From Microbacterium sp. MYb45 (GTDB lineage Bacteria; Actinomycetota; Actinomycetes; Actinomycetales; Microbacteriaceae), in contig NZ_PCPG01000001.1 of NCBI RefSeq assembly GCF_002979655.1, positions 620,001 to 684,000 of the forward strand: 64,000 nucleotides of DNA, written 5' to 3'. Shown piece by piece: positions 20,614 to 29,221 of this stretch (within the stretch, counting starts at the first letter, position 1; every line of letters starts with the position of its first letter). The notes under the pieces were generated by a model. It was not told where the DNA came from. It worked only from the letters and a program-made list of their open reading frames with translations, and searched no databases. The position numbers and the translations under genes were made by a program.

Positions 20614-22127
20614 GCGACATCATCCGACTGAACGCGGCCGATCTCGCCGCCAAGCTCTCCACGGGCGAGGTGTCGAGCGTCGAGGCGACGCAGGCGCACC
20701 TCGACCGCATCGCCGCCGTCGACGGTGACGTGCACGCCTTCCTGCACGTCAACGAGGGAGCGCTCGAGGCCGCAGCCGCGATCGACGCCCGCCGCGCTTC
20801 CGGTGAATCCCTGGGGCCTCTCGCCGGTGTGCCGTTGGCGATCAAGGACGTTCTGGTGACGACCGACCAGCCCACGACCAGCGGCTCGCGCATCCTCGAG
20901 GGATATCGCTCGCCCTACGACGCCACGGTCGTCGCACGCTCGCGCGCAGCAGGGATGATCGCTCTCGGCAAGACCAACATGGACGAGTTCGCGATGGGTT
21001 CCTCCACGGAGCACTCGGCGTACGGCGCCACGCACAACCCGTGGGATCTCGATCGCATCCCCGGTGGGTCCGGCGGTGGCTCCGCCGCTGCTGTCGCCGC
21101 GTTCGAGGCTCCGCTTGCGCTCGGCTCCGACACCGGCGGGTCGATCCGTCAGCCCGCGCACGTCACCGGCACGGTGGGCGTCAAGCCCACATACGGCGGC
21201 GTGAGCCGCTACGGTGCGATCGCACTCGCCTCCAGCCTCGACCAGGTCGGCCCGGTCTCCCGGACGGTCCTCGATTCCGGGCTGCTGCACGACGCCATCG
21301 GCGGGCACGACCCCAAGGATTCGACCTCGCTGCGCGACGAGTGGCCCTCGTTCGCTGAGGCCGCCCGCGAAGGGGCGCGCGGAGACGTGCTCAAGGGGCT
21401 CAAGGTCGGCGTGATCCGCGAACTCCCGGACAGCGGCTTCCAGCCCGGTGTCGCGGCGTCGTTCCGCAGCGCGCTCGCGCTCATGGAGGCTCAGGGCGCC
21501 GAGATCGTCGAGATCGGCGCTCCACACTTCGAATACGGAGTGGCTGCGTACTACCTGATCCTCCCCGCCGAGGCTTCGAGCAACCTCGCGAAGTTCGACT
21601 CCGTGCGCTTCGGCCTGCGGGTGACGCCCGACGGCAACCCCACGGTCGAGGACGTCATGTCCGCGACCCGCGACGCCGGCTTCGGCGATGAGGTCAAGCG
21701 CCGCATCATCCTCGGCACGTACGCACTGTCGGCCGGATACTACGACGCTTACTACGGCAGCGCACAGAAGGTCCGCACGCTCATCCAGCAGGATTTCGCG
21801 AACGCGTTCGCCGAGGTCGACGTGATCGCGACGCCCTCGGCCCCGACCACGGCGTTCAAGCTCGGGGAGAAGATCGATGACCCGCTGCAGATGTACCTCA
21901 ACGACATCACGACCATCCCGGTGAACCTCGCCGGCGTCCCCGGCATCTCCATTCCGAGCGGCCTCGCCGATGACGATGGCCTGCCCGTCGGCATCCAGTT
22001 CATCGCTCCGGCGCGCGAGGATGCCCGTCTCTACAAGGTCGGCGCCGCGCTCGAGACGCTGCTCGTCGACTCGTGGGGCGCGCCGCTGCTCACTCGTGCT
22101 CCGCAGCTCGCAGAAGGGAAGCGCTGA
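20610..22127 (+). CDS. gatA: Asp-tRNA(Asn)/Glu-tRNA(Gln) amidotransferase subunit A
   Basis: This 505-residue amidase-signature subunit hydrolyses glutamine and channels ammonia to GatB. The Ser-cisSer-Lys triad is intact: Lys79 in LAIKD, Ser154 in GGSGGGS and Ser178 in [10 protein letters not shown]. Length and motif spacing are exactly those of GatA and distinguish it from general amidases, as does its place between gatC and gatB. GTG 20610 overlaps the gatC stop, and the 3' TGA overlaps the gatB ATG by one base. Confidence 0.97.
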   Translation: MSDIIRLNAADLAAKLSTGEVSSVEATQAHLDRIAAVDGDVHAFLHVNEGALEAAAAIDARRASGESLGPLAGVPLAIKDVLVTTDQPTTSGSRILEGYRSPYDATVVARSRAAGMIALGKTNMDEFAMGSSTEHSAYGATHNPWDLDRIPGGSGGGSAAAVAAFEAPLALGSDTGGSIRQPAHVTGTVGVKPTYGGVSRYGAIALASSLDQVGPVSRTVLDSGLLHDAIGGHDPKDSTSLRDEWPSFAEAAREGARGDVLKGLKVGVIRELPDSGFQPGVAASFRSALALMEAQGAEIVEIGAPHFEYGVAAYYLILPAEASSNLAKFDSVRFGLRVTPDGNPTVEDVMSATRDAGFGDEVKRRIILGTYALSAGYYDAYYGSAQKVRTLIQQDFANAFAEVDVIATPSAPTTAFKLGEKIDDPLQMYLNDITTIPVNLAGVPGISIPSGLADDDGLPVGIQFIAPAREDARLYKVGAALETLLVDSWGAPLLTRAPQLAEGKR

Positions 22128-23641
22128 TGGCCGCCGCCAAGCTCATGGACTTCGACAAGGCGCTCGAGCTGTTCGAGCCGGTCCTCGGTTTCGAGGTCCA
22201 CGTCGAGCTAAACACGAACACGAAGATGTTCTCCGATGCGCCGAACCCGGCCAACGAGGCGTTCCACGCCGCGGAGCCGAACACGCTCATCGCGCCGGTC
22301 GACCTCGGACTGCCCGGGTCGCTGCCGGTTGTGAACGAGACGGCGATCCGCTCGTCGATCAGTCTGGGCCTCGCGCTCGGCTGCTCGATCGCCGAATCGA
22401 GCCGGTTCGCGCGCAAGAACTACTTCTACCCCGACCTGGGCAAGAACTACCAGATCTCGCAGTACGACGAGCCGATCGCCTATGAGGGCTCGGTCGAGGT
22501 CGAGCTCGAGGACGGGACGCTCATCACGATCCCGATCGAGCGTGCGCACATGGAGGAAGACGCCGGAAAGCTCACCCACATGGGCGGAGCCACCGGACGT
22601 ATCCAGGGGGCCGAGTACTCGCTCGTCGACTACAACCGTGCGGGGGTGCCGCTGGTCGAGATCGTGACCAACATCATCTACGGCACCGAGCACCGAGCGC
22701 CGGAGGTCGCCAAGGCCTACGTGCAGGCGATCCGCGACATCGTTCGCGGGCTCGGCATCTCCGAGGCTCGGCTGGAGCGCGGCAACCTGCGCTGCGACGC
22801 GAACGTTTCGCTGCGCCCGCGGGGTACAGACAAGCTCGGTACCCGCACGGAGACGAAGAACGTCAACTCGATGCGCTCGGTCGAGCGCGCCGTGAGGTAC
22901 GAGATCCAGCGACAGGCGCAGATTCTCGCCGATGGCGGCACGATCACACAGGAGACGCGGCACTGGCACGAGGACACCGGCACGACCTCGCCGGGACGCC
23001 CGAAGTCGGATGCCGACGACTACCGCTACTTCCCGGAGCCTGATCTGCTGCCCGTGGAACCGGCCGCCGAGCTGATCGAAGAGTTGCGCGCCGCGCTTCC
23101 GGAGCAGCCCGTCGCTCGTCGTCGCCGTCTCATGACGGAGTGGGGCTTCACGGACCTCGAATTCCAGGACGTCCGCAACGGCGGCCTGCTCGAGGTCGTC
23201 GAGGCGACGATCGCTGCCGGCGCCACTCCGGCCACCGCACGCAAGTGGTGGACCGGCGAGATCAGCCGTCTCGCGAACGCACAGGAGAAGGACGCGACCG
23301 ACCTGATCAGCCCGGAGAACGTTGCTGCGCTGCAGAAGCTCGTCGATGCGGGAACCCTCACCGACAAGCTCGCCCGCCAGGTGCTCGAAGGCGTCATCGC
23401 CGGCGAGGGCACGCCGCAGGAGGTCGTGGACGCCCGCGGGCTCGCGGTCGTGTCGGATGACGGCGCGCTGATCGCCGCGATCGACGAGGCCCTGGCCGCT
23501 CAGCCCGACGTGATGGCGAAGATCAAGGATGGCAAGGTGCAGGCCGCCGGCGCTGTGATCGGCGCCGTCATGAAGGCGATGAAGGGTCAGGCGGACGCCG
23601 CACGTGTCCGTGAACTCATTCTCGAGCGCGCTGCGCAGTAG
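22127..23641 (+). CDS. gatB: Asp-tRNA(Asn)/Glu-tRNA(Gln) amidotransferase subunit B
   Basis: This 504-residue subunit binds the mischarged tRNA, activates it with ATP and amidates it. The cradle domain begins [16 protein letters not shown], followed by [19 protein letters not shown] and [31 protein letters not shown] and [13 protein letters not shown] are further family blocks. A C-terminal YqeY-like tail domain is present. ATG 22127 is the TGATG junction with gatA. A 12-bp hairpin directly after the stop probably terminates the operon. Confidence 0.97.
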   Translation: MAAAKLMDFDKALELFEPVLGFEVHVELNTNTKMFSDAPNPANEAFHAAEPNTLIAPVDLGLPGSLPVVNETAIRSSISLGLALGCSIAESSRFARKNYFYPDLGKNYQISQYDEPIAYEGSVEVELEDGTLITIPIERAHMEEDAGKLTHMGGATGRIQGAEYSLVDYNRAGVPLVEIVTNIIYGTEHRAPEVAKAYVQAIRDIVRGLGISEARLERGNLRCDANVSLRPRGTDKLGTRTETKNVNSMRSVERAVRYEIQRQAQILADGGTITQETRHWHEDTGTTSPGRPKSDADDYRYFPEPDLLPVEPAAELIEELRAALPEQPVARRRRLMTEWGFTDLEFQDVRNGGLLEVVEATIAAGATPATARKWWTGEISRLANAQEKDATDLISPENVAALQKLVDAGTLTDKLARQVLEGVIAGEGTPQEVVDARGLAVVSDDGALIAAIDEALAAQPDVMAKIKDGKVQAAGAVIGAVMKAMKGQADAARVRELILERAAQ

Positions 23642-23648
23642 CGTGCCA

Positions 23649-23676
23649 CCCCGGGCCTCGTGTCCGAGGCCCGGGG
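23649..23676 (+). terminator. hairpin after gatB
   Basis: CCCCGGGCCTCG (23649-23660) pairs perfectly with CGAGGCCCGGGG (23665-23676) around a 4-nt loop. There is no U-run, as is common for actinobacterial terminators. The right foot abuts the dinB control region. Confidence 0.6.
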
Positions 23677-23688
23677 GAGAATGGTCGT

Positions 23689-24945
23689 ATGGGACACGGT
23701 GACGGCAGAGGACGCATCGTCTCCGCCGTCGATGCCGACGACACGGGAACCCGCATCCTGCACGTCGACATGGACGCGTTCTATGCGGCCGTCGAGGTGC
23801 TTGATGATCCCTCCCTCCGTGGTCTGCCGCTGATCATCGGGGCGCCGGACGGCCGTTCCGTCGTCTCGAGTGCGTCCTACGAGGCTCGTCGCTATGGCGT
23901 CCGTGCGGCGATGCCGGTTTCCCAGGCGTTACGGCTGTGCCCGTCCGCGCGCATCGTCCTCCCGCATTTCCACCGGTACCAGGAGGTCTCACGGCAGGTG
24001 ATGGCGATCTTCGAGTCGTTCACGCCCCTCGTCGAGCCGCTGTCGGTCGACGAGGCGTTCCTCGATGTGCAGGGCGTGCGCCGCCTCTGGGGGAGTCCCG
24101 CTCGCATCGCGGAGTTGATCCGGCAACGAGTGCTCGACGAGGTCGGCATCACCTGCAGCGTGGGCGTCGCTGCCACCAAGCACGTCGCGAAGATGGCGTC
24201 CACGATTTCGAAGCCCGATGGCATGCTCGTCGTCGCAGCGAAGGACACGCTCGACTTCCTCGCGCCGAGACCGGTTCGCGCGATGTGGGGCGTCGGGCCG
24301 AAGGCCGCGGAGGCCCTCGAGGCGCGAGGCATCCGCACGGTGCAGGATGTGCGCGAGGCGCCGCGAGAGATGATCGACAGGGCTGTGGGTGCGGCCCTCA
24401 GTGCACGCCTCGCGCAGCTGGCGATGGGACAGGATCCGCGTGCCGTCGACACGGAACGCGTGGAGAAGAGCATCGGTCATGAGGAGACATTCGACACGGA
24501 CATCCGGGATCGGGATTTTCTCCGTGCGGAGCTCCTGCGACTCGCCGATCGCGTCGCAGCGAGGCTGCGGCGTGCCGACTGGGAGACGGCGACCGTCGCG
24601 ATCAAGATCCGATTCGACGACTTCCGCACGCTCAGCCGCTCCGTGACCCTGAGCGAGCCCACTGCGGTCGGTCAGCGGATCGGCGAGGCAGCCCAGTCAC
24701 TGTTCGAGCAGATCGATCGGCGGGACCCCGTGCGACTCGTCGGCGTCCGCGCCGAGAACCTGCGCCCCGCTGGCGGTGGCGGTCTCGGCCTCTGGGACGA
24801 CGACGAGGATTGGCGCAAGGTCGAGGGCGCCGTCGACGAGGCCGTGGCACGGTTCGGCTCGGCGACGATCAGCCGCGCGCGACACATCGGGCGTGTCGAT
24901 GGCCGAGGCGCCGCGCAGCATCCGAAGGCGCACGGCCTGGATTGA
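23689..24945 (+). CDS. dinB: DNA polymerase IV (Y-family)
   Basis: This 418-residue translesion polymerase carries HVDMDAFYAAVE and SVDEAFLDV, which provide the catalytic acidic residues. SYEARRYGVRAAMP, CSVGVAATKHVAKMAS and the little-finger domain (from about residue 250) are also present. No clear beta-clamp peptide of the QLxLF type is visible at the C-terminus, which ends GAAQHPKAHGLD. The start is preceded by GAGAAT (23677-23682) at leaderless spacing and by GGGGGAG 9 nt upstream, so either mode of initiation is possible. No LexA-type box is obvious in the short upstream region. Confidence 0.93.
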   Translation: MGHGDGRGRIVSAVDADDTGTRILHVDMDAFYAAVEVLDDPSLRGLPLIIGAPDGRSVVSSASYEARRYGVRAAMPVSQALRLCPSARIVLPHFHRYQEVSRQVMAIFESFTPLVEPLSVDEAFLDVQGVRRLWGSPARIAELIRQRVLDEVGITCSVGVAATKHVAKMASTISKPDGMLVVAAKDTLDFLAPRPVRAMWGVGPKAAEALEARGIRTVQDVREAPREMIDRAVGAALSARLAQLAMGQDPRAVDTERVEKSIGHEETFDTDIRDRDFLRAELLRLADRVAARLRRADWETATVAIKIRFDDFRTLSRSVTLSEPTAVGQRIGEAAQSLFEQIDRRDPVRLVGVRAENLRPAGGGGLGLWDDDEDWRKVEGAVDEAVARFGSATISRARHIGRVDGRGAAQHPKAHGLD

Positions 24946-24970
24946 TCTCACGCGCGCCCTGTTCCTCGGC

Positions 24971-24976
24971 TACCGT
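24971..24976 (+). promoter_or_regulatory. -10 hexamer TACCGT for the YtfJ-like gene
   Basis: TACCGT ends 6 nt before ATG 24983. GGAGG in the spacer is too close to the codon to act as a normal ribosome site, so leaderless initiation is favoured. Confidence 0.5.
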
Positions 24977-24982
24977 GGAGGT

Positions 24983-25300
24983 ATGCCGAACATCGCACTG
25001 GAACTCGGAAAGCAAGCAGCGTCCTTCGGCGTGAAGAGCGCGTACGGAGAGCCCCAGGATGTCGACGGGGTGAGCATCACTCCCGTTGCATTCACATACT
25101 CCGGATTCGGCGGTGGCAGCGGCGACGGTGCCGAAGGCGGGGGAGGGGGCGGTGTCTCCGTCCCGGTCGGGGTCTACGTCCGGCGAGAAGAGGGTCTCCG
25201 CTTCGAGCCCAACATCGTCACGCTGCTCCTCGTGGCGGTGCCGTTCGTCTGGGTCACCGGGCGGGCTCTCGTGCGCATCATCCGTGCCCTCAAGAAGTGA
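24983..25300 (+). CDS. GerW/YtfJ-like protein
   Basis: This 105-residue protein begins MPNIALELGKQAASFGVKSAYG. It has a beta-strand pair around DGVSITPVAFTYSGFGGGSG, a Gly-rich loop, VSVPVGVYV, and a C-terminal hydrophobic helix (NIVTLLLVAVPFVWVTG) that may anchor it in the membrane. The overall look is that of the YtfJ/GerW family (PF09579), named for sporulation but widespread in non-spore-forming actinobacteria, where its role is unknown. Its 3' end overlaps the next gene by 17 bp, so the two are probably co-translated. Confidence 0.65.
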   Translation: MPNIALELGKQAASFGVKSAYGEPQDVDGVSITPVAFTYSGFGGGSGDGAEGGGGGGVSVPVGVYVRREEGLRFEPNIVTLLLVAVPFVWVTGRALVRIIRALKK

Positions 25301-25865
25301 CGACCCCGTCGCGACGGCTCTGGAGCGCGCTGCGACCCTGATCGAACAGGACGTCCGCGCGCTGGCGGCCGCGAATCCTGTCGTCCTGATCGACGGCGGC
25401 AGTGGCGCGGGGAAGTCCTCTCTCGCGGCGAGGCTCGTCAGGCGCTGGCCCGTCCTCGGTCACGTGCAGCTCGTCGCCCTCGATTCGATCTATCCCGGTT
25501 GGGATGGCCTCGATGACGGAGCAGAACGCGCTCTCGAGTGGATCCTGCGTCCGCACGGTCGCGGATACCTCGGCACGTGGCGGCGCTGGGATTGGGAGTC
25601 GGAGGCCGAGGCGGAGAGCCACGCGGTCGACCCTGCCCTCGGCGTGATCATCGAGGGCAGTGGAATCCTGCGACCATCGACAGCGGGTCTCGCGGACGTC
25701 AGGGTCTGGGTGGAATCCGCGGAGGCGTCGCGGAAGACCCGGGCGCTGAATCGTGACGGAGAGACGTACCGTCCGCACTGGGATCGCTGGGCGGCGCAGG
25801 AACGCCGTCATCTCGAACGGGACGACCCTCGTGCTCTGGCCACTCGGATCGTCGACGTCCCGTAG
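25284..25865 (+). CDS. P-loop kinase-like ATP-binding protein
   Basis: This 193-residue protein has a Walker A motif, LIDGGSGAGKSSLA, at about residues 33-46. LVALDSIYPGWDGL and a long helical C-terminus rich in Trp and Arg follow (YRPHWDRWAAQERRHL). This resembles uridine-kinase-like or small-molecule kinase ATPases, but the acceptor is not identifiable. GTG 25284, inside the 3' end of the YtfJ-like gene, is the best start: it comes before the first conserved helix, and longer readings are out of keeping in composition. The 3' end is 1 bp from the convergent DUF2017 gene. Confidence 0.65.
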   Translation: MPSRSDDPVATALERAATLIEQDVRALAAANPVVLIDGGSGAGKSSLAARLVRRWPVLGHVQLVALDSIYPGWDGLDDGAERALEWILRPHGRGYLGTWRRWDWESEAEAESHAVDPALGVIIEGSGILRPSTAGLADVRVWVESAEASRKTRALNRDGETYRPHWDRWAAQERRHLERDDPRALATRIVDVP

Positions 25866-25866
25866 G

Positions 25867-26370
25867 TCAGATCTCCGACGCGGATTCCGCCTCATCGGCA
25901 GCCTGGATGATCAGCTCCAGCCGATAGCCGACCCATTCGTAGACATCGTGGCGGCCGTCTTCGTCGGTCTGGACCTCGGACGTGATTCCGAGTCGCGTGG
26001 CGATGACGAGACGGATGGCGGTGAGCGTTCGAAGCCAGGCTTCGAGGCTATCGAACGCGATGAGGGTCTCTCGCACTTCAAGCGCGTCTTCCTCCGTGAG
26101 CGAGTCGATACCCGGGGGGTACTCATCCAGCGCCGCGCGGACCCTGCGCGCGTCGGCGAGACGACGATCGAGGAGATCCTCCCGCGTGGCATCGGCGAAC
26201 TCGGCCGCAGCATCCGAGTCTTCGGGATAGGGGTTCGGCGTCAGCCGGTCGATGGCCGGATCATCCGTGCCCCGTGATTCGCTGACGAGCTCGATGAAGT
26301 CCTCGACGAGCCGGGACAGGTGGAACTCCTCGATCACGGTGATGGGCATGACGATGATGTCGTCGCTCAC
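25867..26370 (-). CDS. DUF2017 family protein
   Basis: This 167-residue acidic protein has no known function. MSDDIIVMPITVIEEFHL and an all-helical body ending YRLELIIQAADEAE match the actinobacterial DUF2017 family, which is nearly always encoded directly after clpS. GTG 26370 overlaps the clpS stop by 4 bp (GTGA). The constant pairing suggests a role connected with ClpS-ClpP proteolysis or substrate delivery, but this is inference from neighbourhood alone. There are no membrane spans or catalytic motifs. Confidence 0.82.
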   Translation of the reverse strand: MSDDIIVMPITVIEEFHLSRLVEDFIELVSESRGTDDPAIDRLTPNPYPEDSDAAAEFADATREDLLDRRLADARRVRAALDEYPPGIDSLTEEDALEVRETLIAFDSLEAWLRTLTAIRLVIATRLGITSEVQTDEDGRHDVYEWVGYRLELIIQAADEAESASEI

Positions 26371-26663
26371 AGCGGTGCCTTCCTGACGGTGGCCCAGAGC
26401 CCGAAGTCGTGCATGGCCTGCGCATGCACCTCCATGGTCTCTCGCGGTCCGGTGGCGACGATCGCGTGTCCCTCGTTGTGCACGGCGAGCATCAGAGCCG
26501 TGGCGTGGTCGAGCGAGTACCCGAAGTAGGTCCGGAACACGCGGACCACGTAGCTCATGAGGTTCACGGGGTCGTTCCACACCACGACCTGCCAGGGCTC
26601 GAGCGGGGCGGCGCTGAGGTCGACGATCTCATCGAGTTCCGGGTGGGCGATCCTCGCCATCAT
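26367..26663 (-). CDS. clpS: ATP-dependent Clp protease adaptor ClpS
   Basis: This 98-residue N-recognin adaptor delivers proteins with bulky N-terminal residues to ClpCP or ClpAP. The signature PWQVVVWNDPVNLMSYVV and the ALMLAVHNEGHAIV helix form the N-degron pocket. ATG 26663 overlaps the stop of the metalloprotease gene by 4 bp; ATG 26660 is an equally possible second codon. It sits in the conserved actinobacterial order metalloprotease-clpS-DUF2017. All three genes are coupled by 4-bp overlaps, suggesting a single protein-quality-control transcript. Confidence 0.94.
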   Translation of the reverse strand: MMARIAHPELDEIVDLSAAPLEPWQVVVWNDPVNLMSYVVRVFRTYFGYSLDHATALMLAVHNEGHAIVATGPRETMEVHAQAMHDFGLWATVRKAPL

Positions 26664-27007
26664 GCCCAGCCCATCTCGTGGAGCTGCTCATCGTCGATGC
26701 CGTAGAAGTGAGCGATCTCGTGAACCAGGGTCGTATGGATCTCGTCACGGAGCTCGTGCTCGGTCTCGCACTGGGCGAGATGCGGCTCGCGGTAGAGGAC
26801 GATCCGGTCCGGAAGTTCGCCCATCCCGTATTGCGTGCGCTCGGTGAGCGCCAGACCGTCGTACAGGCCGAGCAGATCCAGGCTGCCGTCGTCGGGGCGG
26901 TCCTCCACGACGAACACGACGTTCTCCAGGCCCTCGACCATGTCATCGGGCAGGAGATCGAGCTCGTCGATCACCAGTTCTTCGAAGGCCGCGGCATCCA
27001 TGTCCAT
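26660..27007 (-). CDS. small zincin-like metallopeptidase family protein
   Basis: This 115-residue protein has a clear zincin motif, HEIAHFYGID, with two zinc His residues, the catalytic Glu and a third ligand Asp. This matches the small actinobacterial metallopeptidase family PF06262. GELPDRIVLYREP precedes it, as is typical. No signal peptide is present, so it is cytoplasmic; its substrates are unknown. The start at 27007 is supported by a TAGGCT hexamer (27015-27020) 7 nt upstream and by the MDMDAAAFEELV opening. It leads the coupled clpS unit. Confidence 0.85.
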   Translation of the reverse strand: MDMDAAAFEELVIDELDLLPDDMVEGLENVVFVVEDRPDDGSLDLLGLYDGLALTERTQYGMGELPDRIVLYREPHLAQCETEHELRDEIHTTLVHEIAHFYGIDDEQLHEMGWA

Positions 27008-27014
27008 CCTGTCC

Positions 27015-27020
27015 AGCCTA
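27015..27020 (-). promoter_or_regulatory. -10 hexamer TAGGCT for the metallopeptidase-clpS unit
   Basis: TAGGCT on the minus strand ends 7 nt before the ATG at 27007. No ribosome site is seen, so the transcript is probably leaderless or nearly so. Confidence 0.5.
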
Positions 27021-27045
27021 GAGGCGCGCAGGCCCCGGCGCCGGA

Positions 27046-27675
27046 TCAGTGCAGAAGGACGAGCACGCCGGCCACGGCGATGAACAGTACGCCGAACACC
27101 AGGTTGAGGATGCGTTGGCCGCGCACGGATCTGGTGAGTCGCCGGAACGGGCGGGCGGCGGCCGCGAAGAACCCCCACATGACGATCACATCGACCACGA
27201 TCACCGTGGCGACCAGCGTGAGGTACTGCGGCACCGGAGGCTCGTCGAGCCGGATGAACTGCGGGATGAACGCCAAGAAGAAGACGATCGCCTTGGGGTT
27301 GAGCAGGTTGACCCAGAACCCCCGTCGGATCATCGACCAGTGACTCTCATGAGAGTCGACGGGCACGGGAGCGTCATCCAGGGTGCCCGCAGGTTTCGTG
27401 AGGATCAGGCGAATGCCGAGGAACACGAGATAGGCCGCCCCGGCGTACCGGATGGTGTTGAACAGGAACTCCGAGCGCGAGACGAGCAGACCGACGCCTG
27501 CCGCGACGATCGCGACATGCACGATCAATGCGATCTGCTGCCCGATGATTCCCCAGATCGAGCGCTTCCACCCCTGGTTGAGCGCATTCGACATCGTGTT
27601 GATGGCGCCTGCTCCGGGGGTGAAGCTGATCACCACCGACGCGGTGAGCAAGGAGAACCAGACCGCGAGCGACAC
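27046..27675 (-). CDS. LysE/RhtB family amino-acid exporter
   Basis: This 209-residue inner-membrane protein has about six hydrophobic spans. The family signature SFTPGAGAINTMSNALNQG lies in the first loop, with AGAAYLVFLGIRLI and RRGFWVNLLNPKAIVFFLAFIPQF further on. Such proteins export lysine, arginine, threonine or homoserine lactone; the substrate is not determinable. Two adjacent GTG codons could start it. GTG 27675 is chosen because a TAGACT hexamer ends exactly 6 nt upstream of it. A strong hairpin separates it from tRNA-His. Confidence 0.88.
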   Translation of the reverse strand: MSLAVWFSLLTASVVISFTPGAGAINTMSNALNQGWKRSIWGIIGQQIALIVHVAIVAAGVGLLVSRSEFLFNTIRYAGAAYLVFLGIRLILTKPAGTLDDAPVPVDSHESHWSMIRRGFWVNLLNPKAIVFFLAFIPQFIRLDEPPVPQYLTLVATVIVVDVIVMWGFFAAAARPFRRLTRSVRGQRILNLVFGVLFIAVAGVLVLLH

Positions 27676-27681
27676 CACGCA

Positions 27682-27687
27682 AGTCTA
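27682..27687 (-). promoter_or_regulatory. -10 hexamer TAGACT for the LysE-type gene
   Basis: Perfect TAGACT on the minus strand, 6 nt before GTG 27675. It discriminates between the two tandem GTG codons. Confidence 0.6.
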
Positions 27688-27726
27688 GGGCTTCGGTGGG
27701 GACGGGCAGATCAGCTCGGCGATGCG

Positions 27727-27760
27727 AAGAAGGCCCGAACCATGCGGTTCGGGCCTTCTT
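27727..27760 (-). terminator. strong hairpin after tRNA-His
   Basis: A 14-bp perfect stem, AAGAAGGCCCGAAC (27727-27740) with GTTCGGGCCTTCTT (27747-27760), encloses a 6-nt loop. On the minus strand the stem ends in TTCTT, and it lies directly downstream of the tRNA. Confidence 0.75.
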
Positions 27761-27766
27761 CCTGAG

Positions 27767-27840
27767 GGTGAGTAACGGGACTCGAACCCGCGACATCCGG
27801 CACCACAAGCCAGCGCTCTACCAGCTGAGCTATACCCACC
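27767..27840 (-). tRNA. tRNA-His (GTG)
   Basis: A complete cloverleaf can be folded. The acceptor GTGGGTA/TACTCAC pairs with one G-U. The D-arm AGCTCAGCTGGTAGAGC and the T-arm GCGGGTTCGAGTCCCGT are present, and the anticodon loop carries GTG. An encoded G at -1 (27840) faces C73 (27767), the histidine identity pair. No CCA is encoded. Confidence 0.95.
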
Positions 27841-27875
27841 ATGTGCCCGCCGGAGCAGGCAACCATACGAGTCTA

Positions 27876-28502
27876 TTACATGTTCGGAGTGAACTCGGAC
27901 ACCGTACGGGTGGCGATCTCCCGTGCGTCGTCGCTCGACGGGCCGGGCTCGTCGACGAAGACAGCCTCTCGGTAGTAGCGGAGTTCGCGGATCGACTCCA
28001 GGATGTCGGCCAGCGCTCGGTGCCCGCCGTCCTTCGCCGGTGCCTGGAAGAAGACGCGTGGGTACCACCGCCGCGAAAGCTCCTTGATGCTGGAGACGTC
28101 AACGTTCCGGTAGTGCAGCCACTGGTCGACCTGCGGCATGTACTTCGCGAGGAACATCCTGTCGGTACCGATCGTGTTGCCGGCGAGCGGCGCCTTGCGC
28201 TCGAGCGGAACGAAGCGCTTGATGTATGCGAGTGTCTGTTCCTCGGCCTCTTCGAGAGAGACCCCGTGCGGGATCTCCAGGATCAGGCCGGACGTCTCGT
28301 GCATCTTGGTCACGAAGTCATTCATGTGCTCGAGGGCTGCAGCGCCGGGGCGGATCACCACCTGAAAACCGGGATCGACGGGGTTGAGCTCGAAATCGGT
28401 GATGACGACAGCGATTTCCACGAGCTCATCGACCGCGAGATCGAGGCCCGTCATCTCGCAGTCGATCCAGACGAGACGATCGTTCTCGGACGCAGATACC
28501 AT
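27876..28502 (-). CDS. orn: oligoribonuclease
   Basis: This 208-residue DEDDh 3'-5' exonuclease degrades di- and oligoribonucleotides, including pGpG. VWIDCEMTGLD holds Asp14 and Glu16. AGNTIGTDRMFLAKYMP and the HRALADILESIREL block supply the remaining acidic and His residues. Length matches the family plus a short C-terminal tail. ATG 28502 follows a TAGGAT hexamer by 6 nt and has no ribosome site, so it is probably leaderless. It is flanked by tRNA-His downstream and tRNA-Arg divergent upstream. Confidence 0.96.
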   Translation of the reverse strand: MVSASENDRLVWIDCEMTGLDLAVDELVEIAVVITDFELNPVDPGFQVVIRPGAAALEHMNDFVTKMHETSGLILEIPHGVSLEEAEEQTLAYIKRFVPLERKAPLAGNTIGTDRMFLAKYMPQVDQWLHYRNVDVSSIKELSRRWYPRVFFQAPAKDGGHRALADILESIRELRYYREAVFVDEPGPSSDDAREIATRTVSEFTPNM

Positions 28503-28508
28503 TCCGCC

Positions 28509-28514
28509 ATCCTA
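28509..28514 (-). promoter_or_regulatory. -10 hexamer TAGGAT for leaderless orn
   Basis: TAGGAT on the minus strand ends 6 nt before the orn ATG, the shared leaderless spacing. Confidence 0.6.
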
Positions 28515-28589
28515 TCGACGGCCCCGACATCGCTGGGGAAGATGCACTTCCTCGAGCATCGTCGGGTCCGCGATACTCTAGAAGCGTGC

Positions 28590-28662
28590 GCCTCCGTAGC
28601 TCAGGGGATAGAGCAGGAGCCTTCTAATCTCTTGGTCGCAGGTTCGAATCCTGCCGGGGGCA
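28590..28662 (+). tRNA. tRNA-Arg (TCT)
   Basis: The acceptor GCCTCCG pairs with CGGGGGC (one U-G). The D-arm AGCTCAGGGGATAGAGC, the anticodon loop CTTCTAA with TCT, and the T-arm GCAGGTTCGAATCCTGC are all canonical. The anticodon stem GGAGC/TCTCT has a wobble at the top and a C-U mismatch at the loop-closing pair. No full CCA is encoded (ACC follows). Confidence 0.93.
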
Positions 28663-28742
28663 CCTTCACCCGATCCGTGTCGGACGGGGCACGAGCTCGT
28701 CGCGATGAGCCCATCGACCCGGTCGGGCACGATACTCCTGCC

Positions 28743-29012
28743 TCAGCAGTAGCGAAGCGCGGCGACCGCGTCGTCCGCACGCCAGAACTCACCGATCACG
28801 CGAAAGACCCCGGTCGCGAGGTGCAGGCGCTCGGCGCGATATCGGATTCCGAGGGGATCGGCGACGATACGCAGGTGGCCGAGGACATGTTCTCGTCGGT
28901 CCTGCACGCGCCAAAGGTGATCCGCGGCGCGGACGAGGTGCTCGCGGGGAGAAGAGAGCCGGGGCGTCGCATAGGGGACGTCGGGGAGAGAGGTGGTCAA
29001 GCTTTCGGACAT
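28743..29012 (-). CDS. small hypothetical protein
   Basis: This 89-residue basic protein is not recognised. MSESLTTSLPDVPYATPRL is followed by a helical region rich in Arg, His and Val (REHLVRAADHLWRV, RREHVLGHLRIVADPLG) and a C-terminal RVIGEFWRADDAVAALRYC. The case for a real gene is a strong ribosome site (AAGGAG with a 6-nt gap before ATG), third-position GC typical of the neighbours, and a position with no competing gene on the other strand. It lies between tRNA-Arg and the ssb paralogue and is transcribed toward the tRNA. There are no membrane spans. Confidence 0.65.
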   Translation of the reverse strand: MSESLTTSLPDVPYATPRLSSPREHLVRAADHLWRVQDRREHVLGHLRIVADPLGIRYRAERLHLATGVFRVIGEFWRADDAVAALRYC

Positions 29013-29221
29013 CGGAACTCCTTTCGTGATTCGAAGCTATGACCGACCACCGACATTCGCCTGTCCGTGGCGACACGCGCTGTGATCTGCCCTTTCTGCA
29101 CCGCAAGGCGTTCATGAGCGCTGTCCACGCTTCGCGTGTTCCAGGTCGGTTGCCGGGTGCGGTGCAGGTCAGGCTGGGGCGATCCGGACGGGCTCCGCTC
29201 CGGTCGACGAAAGGACAGCAC

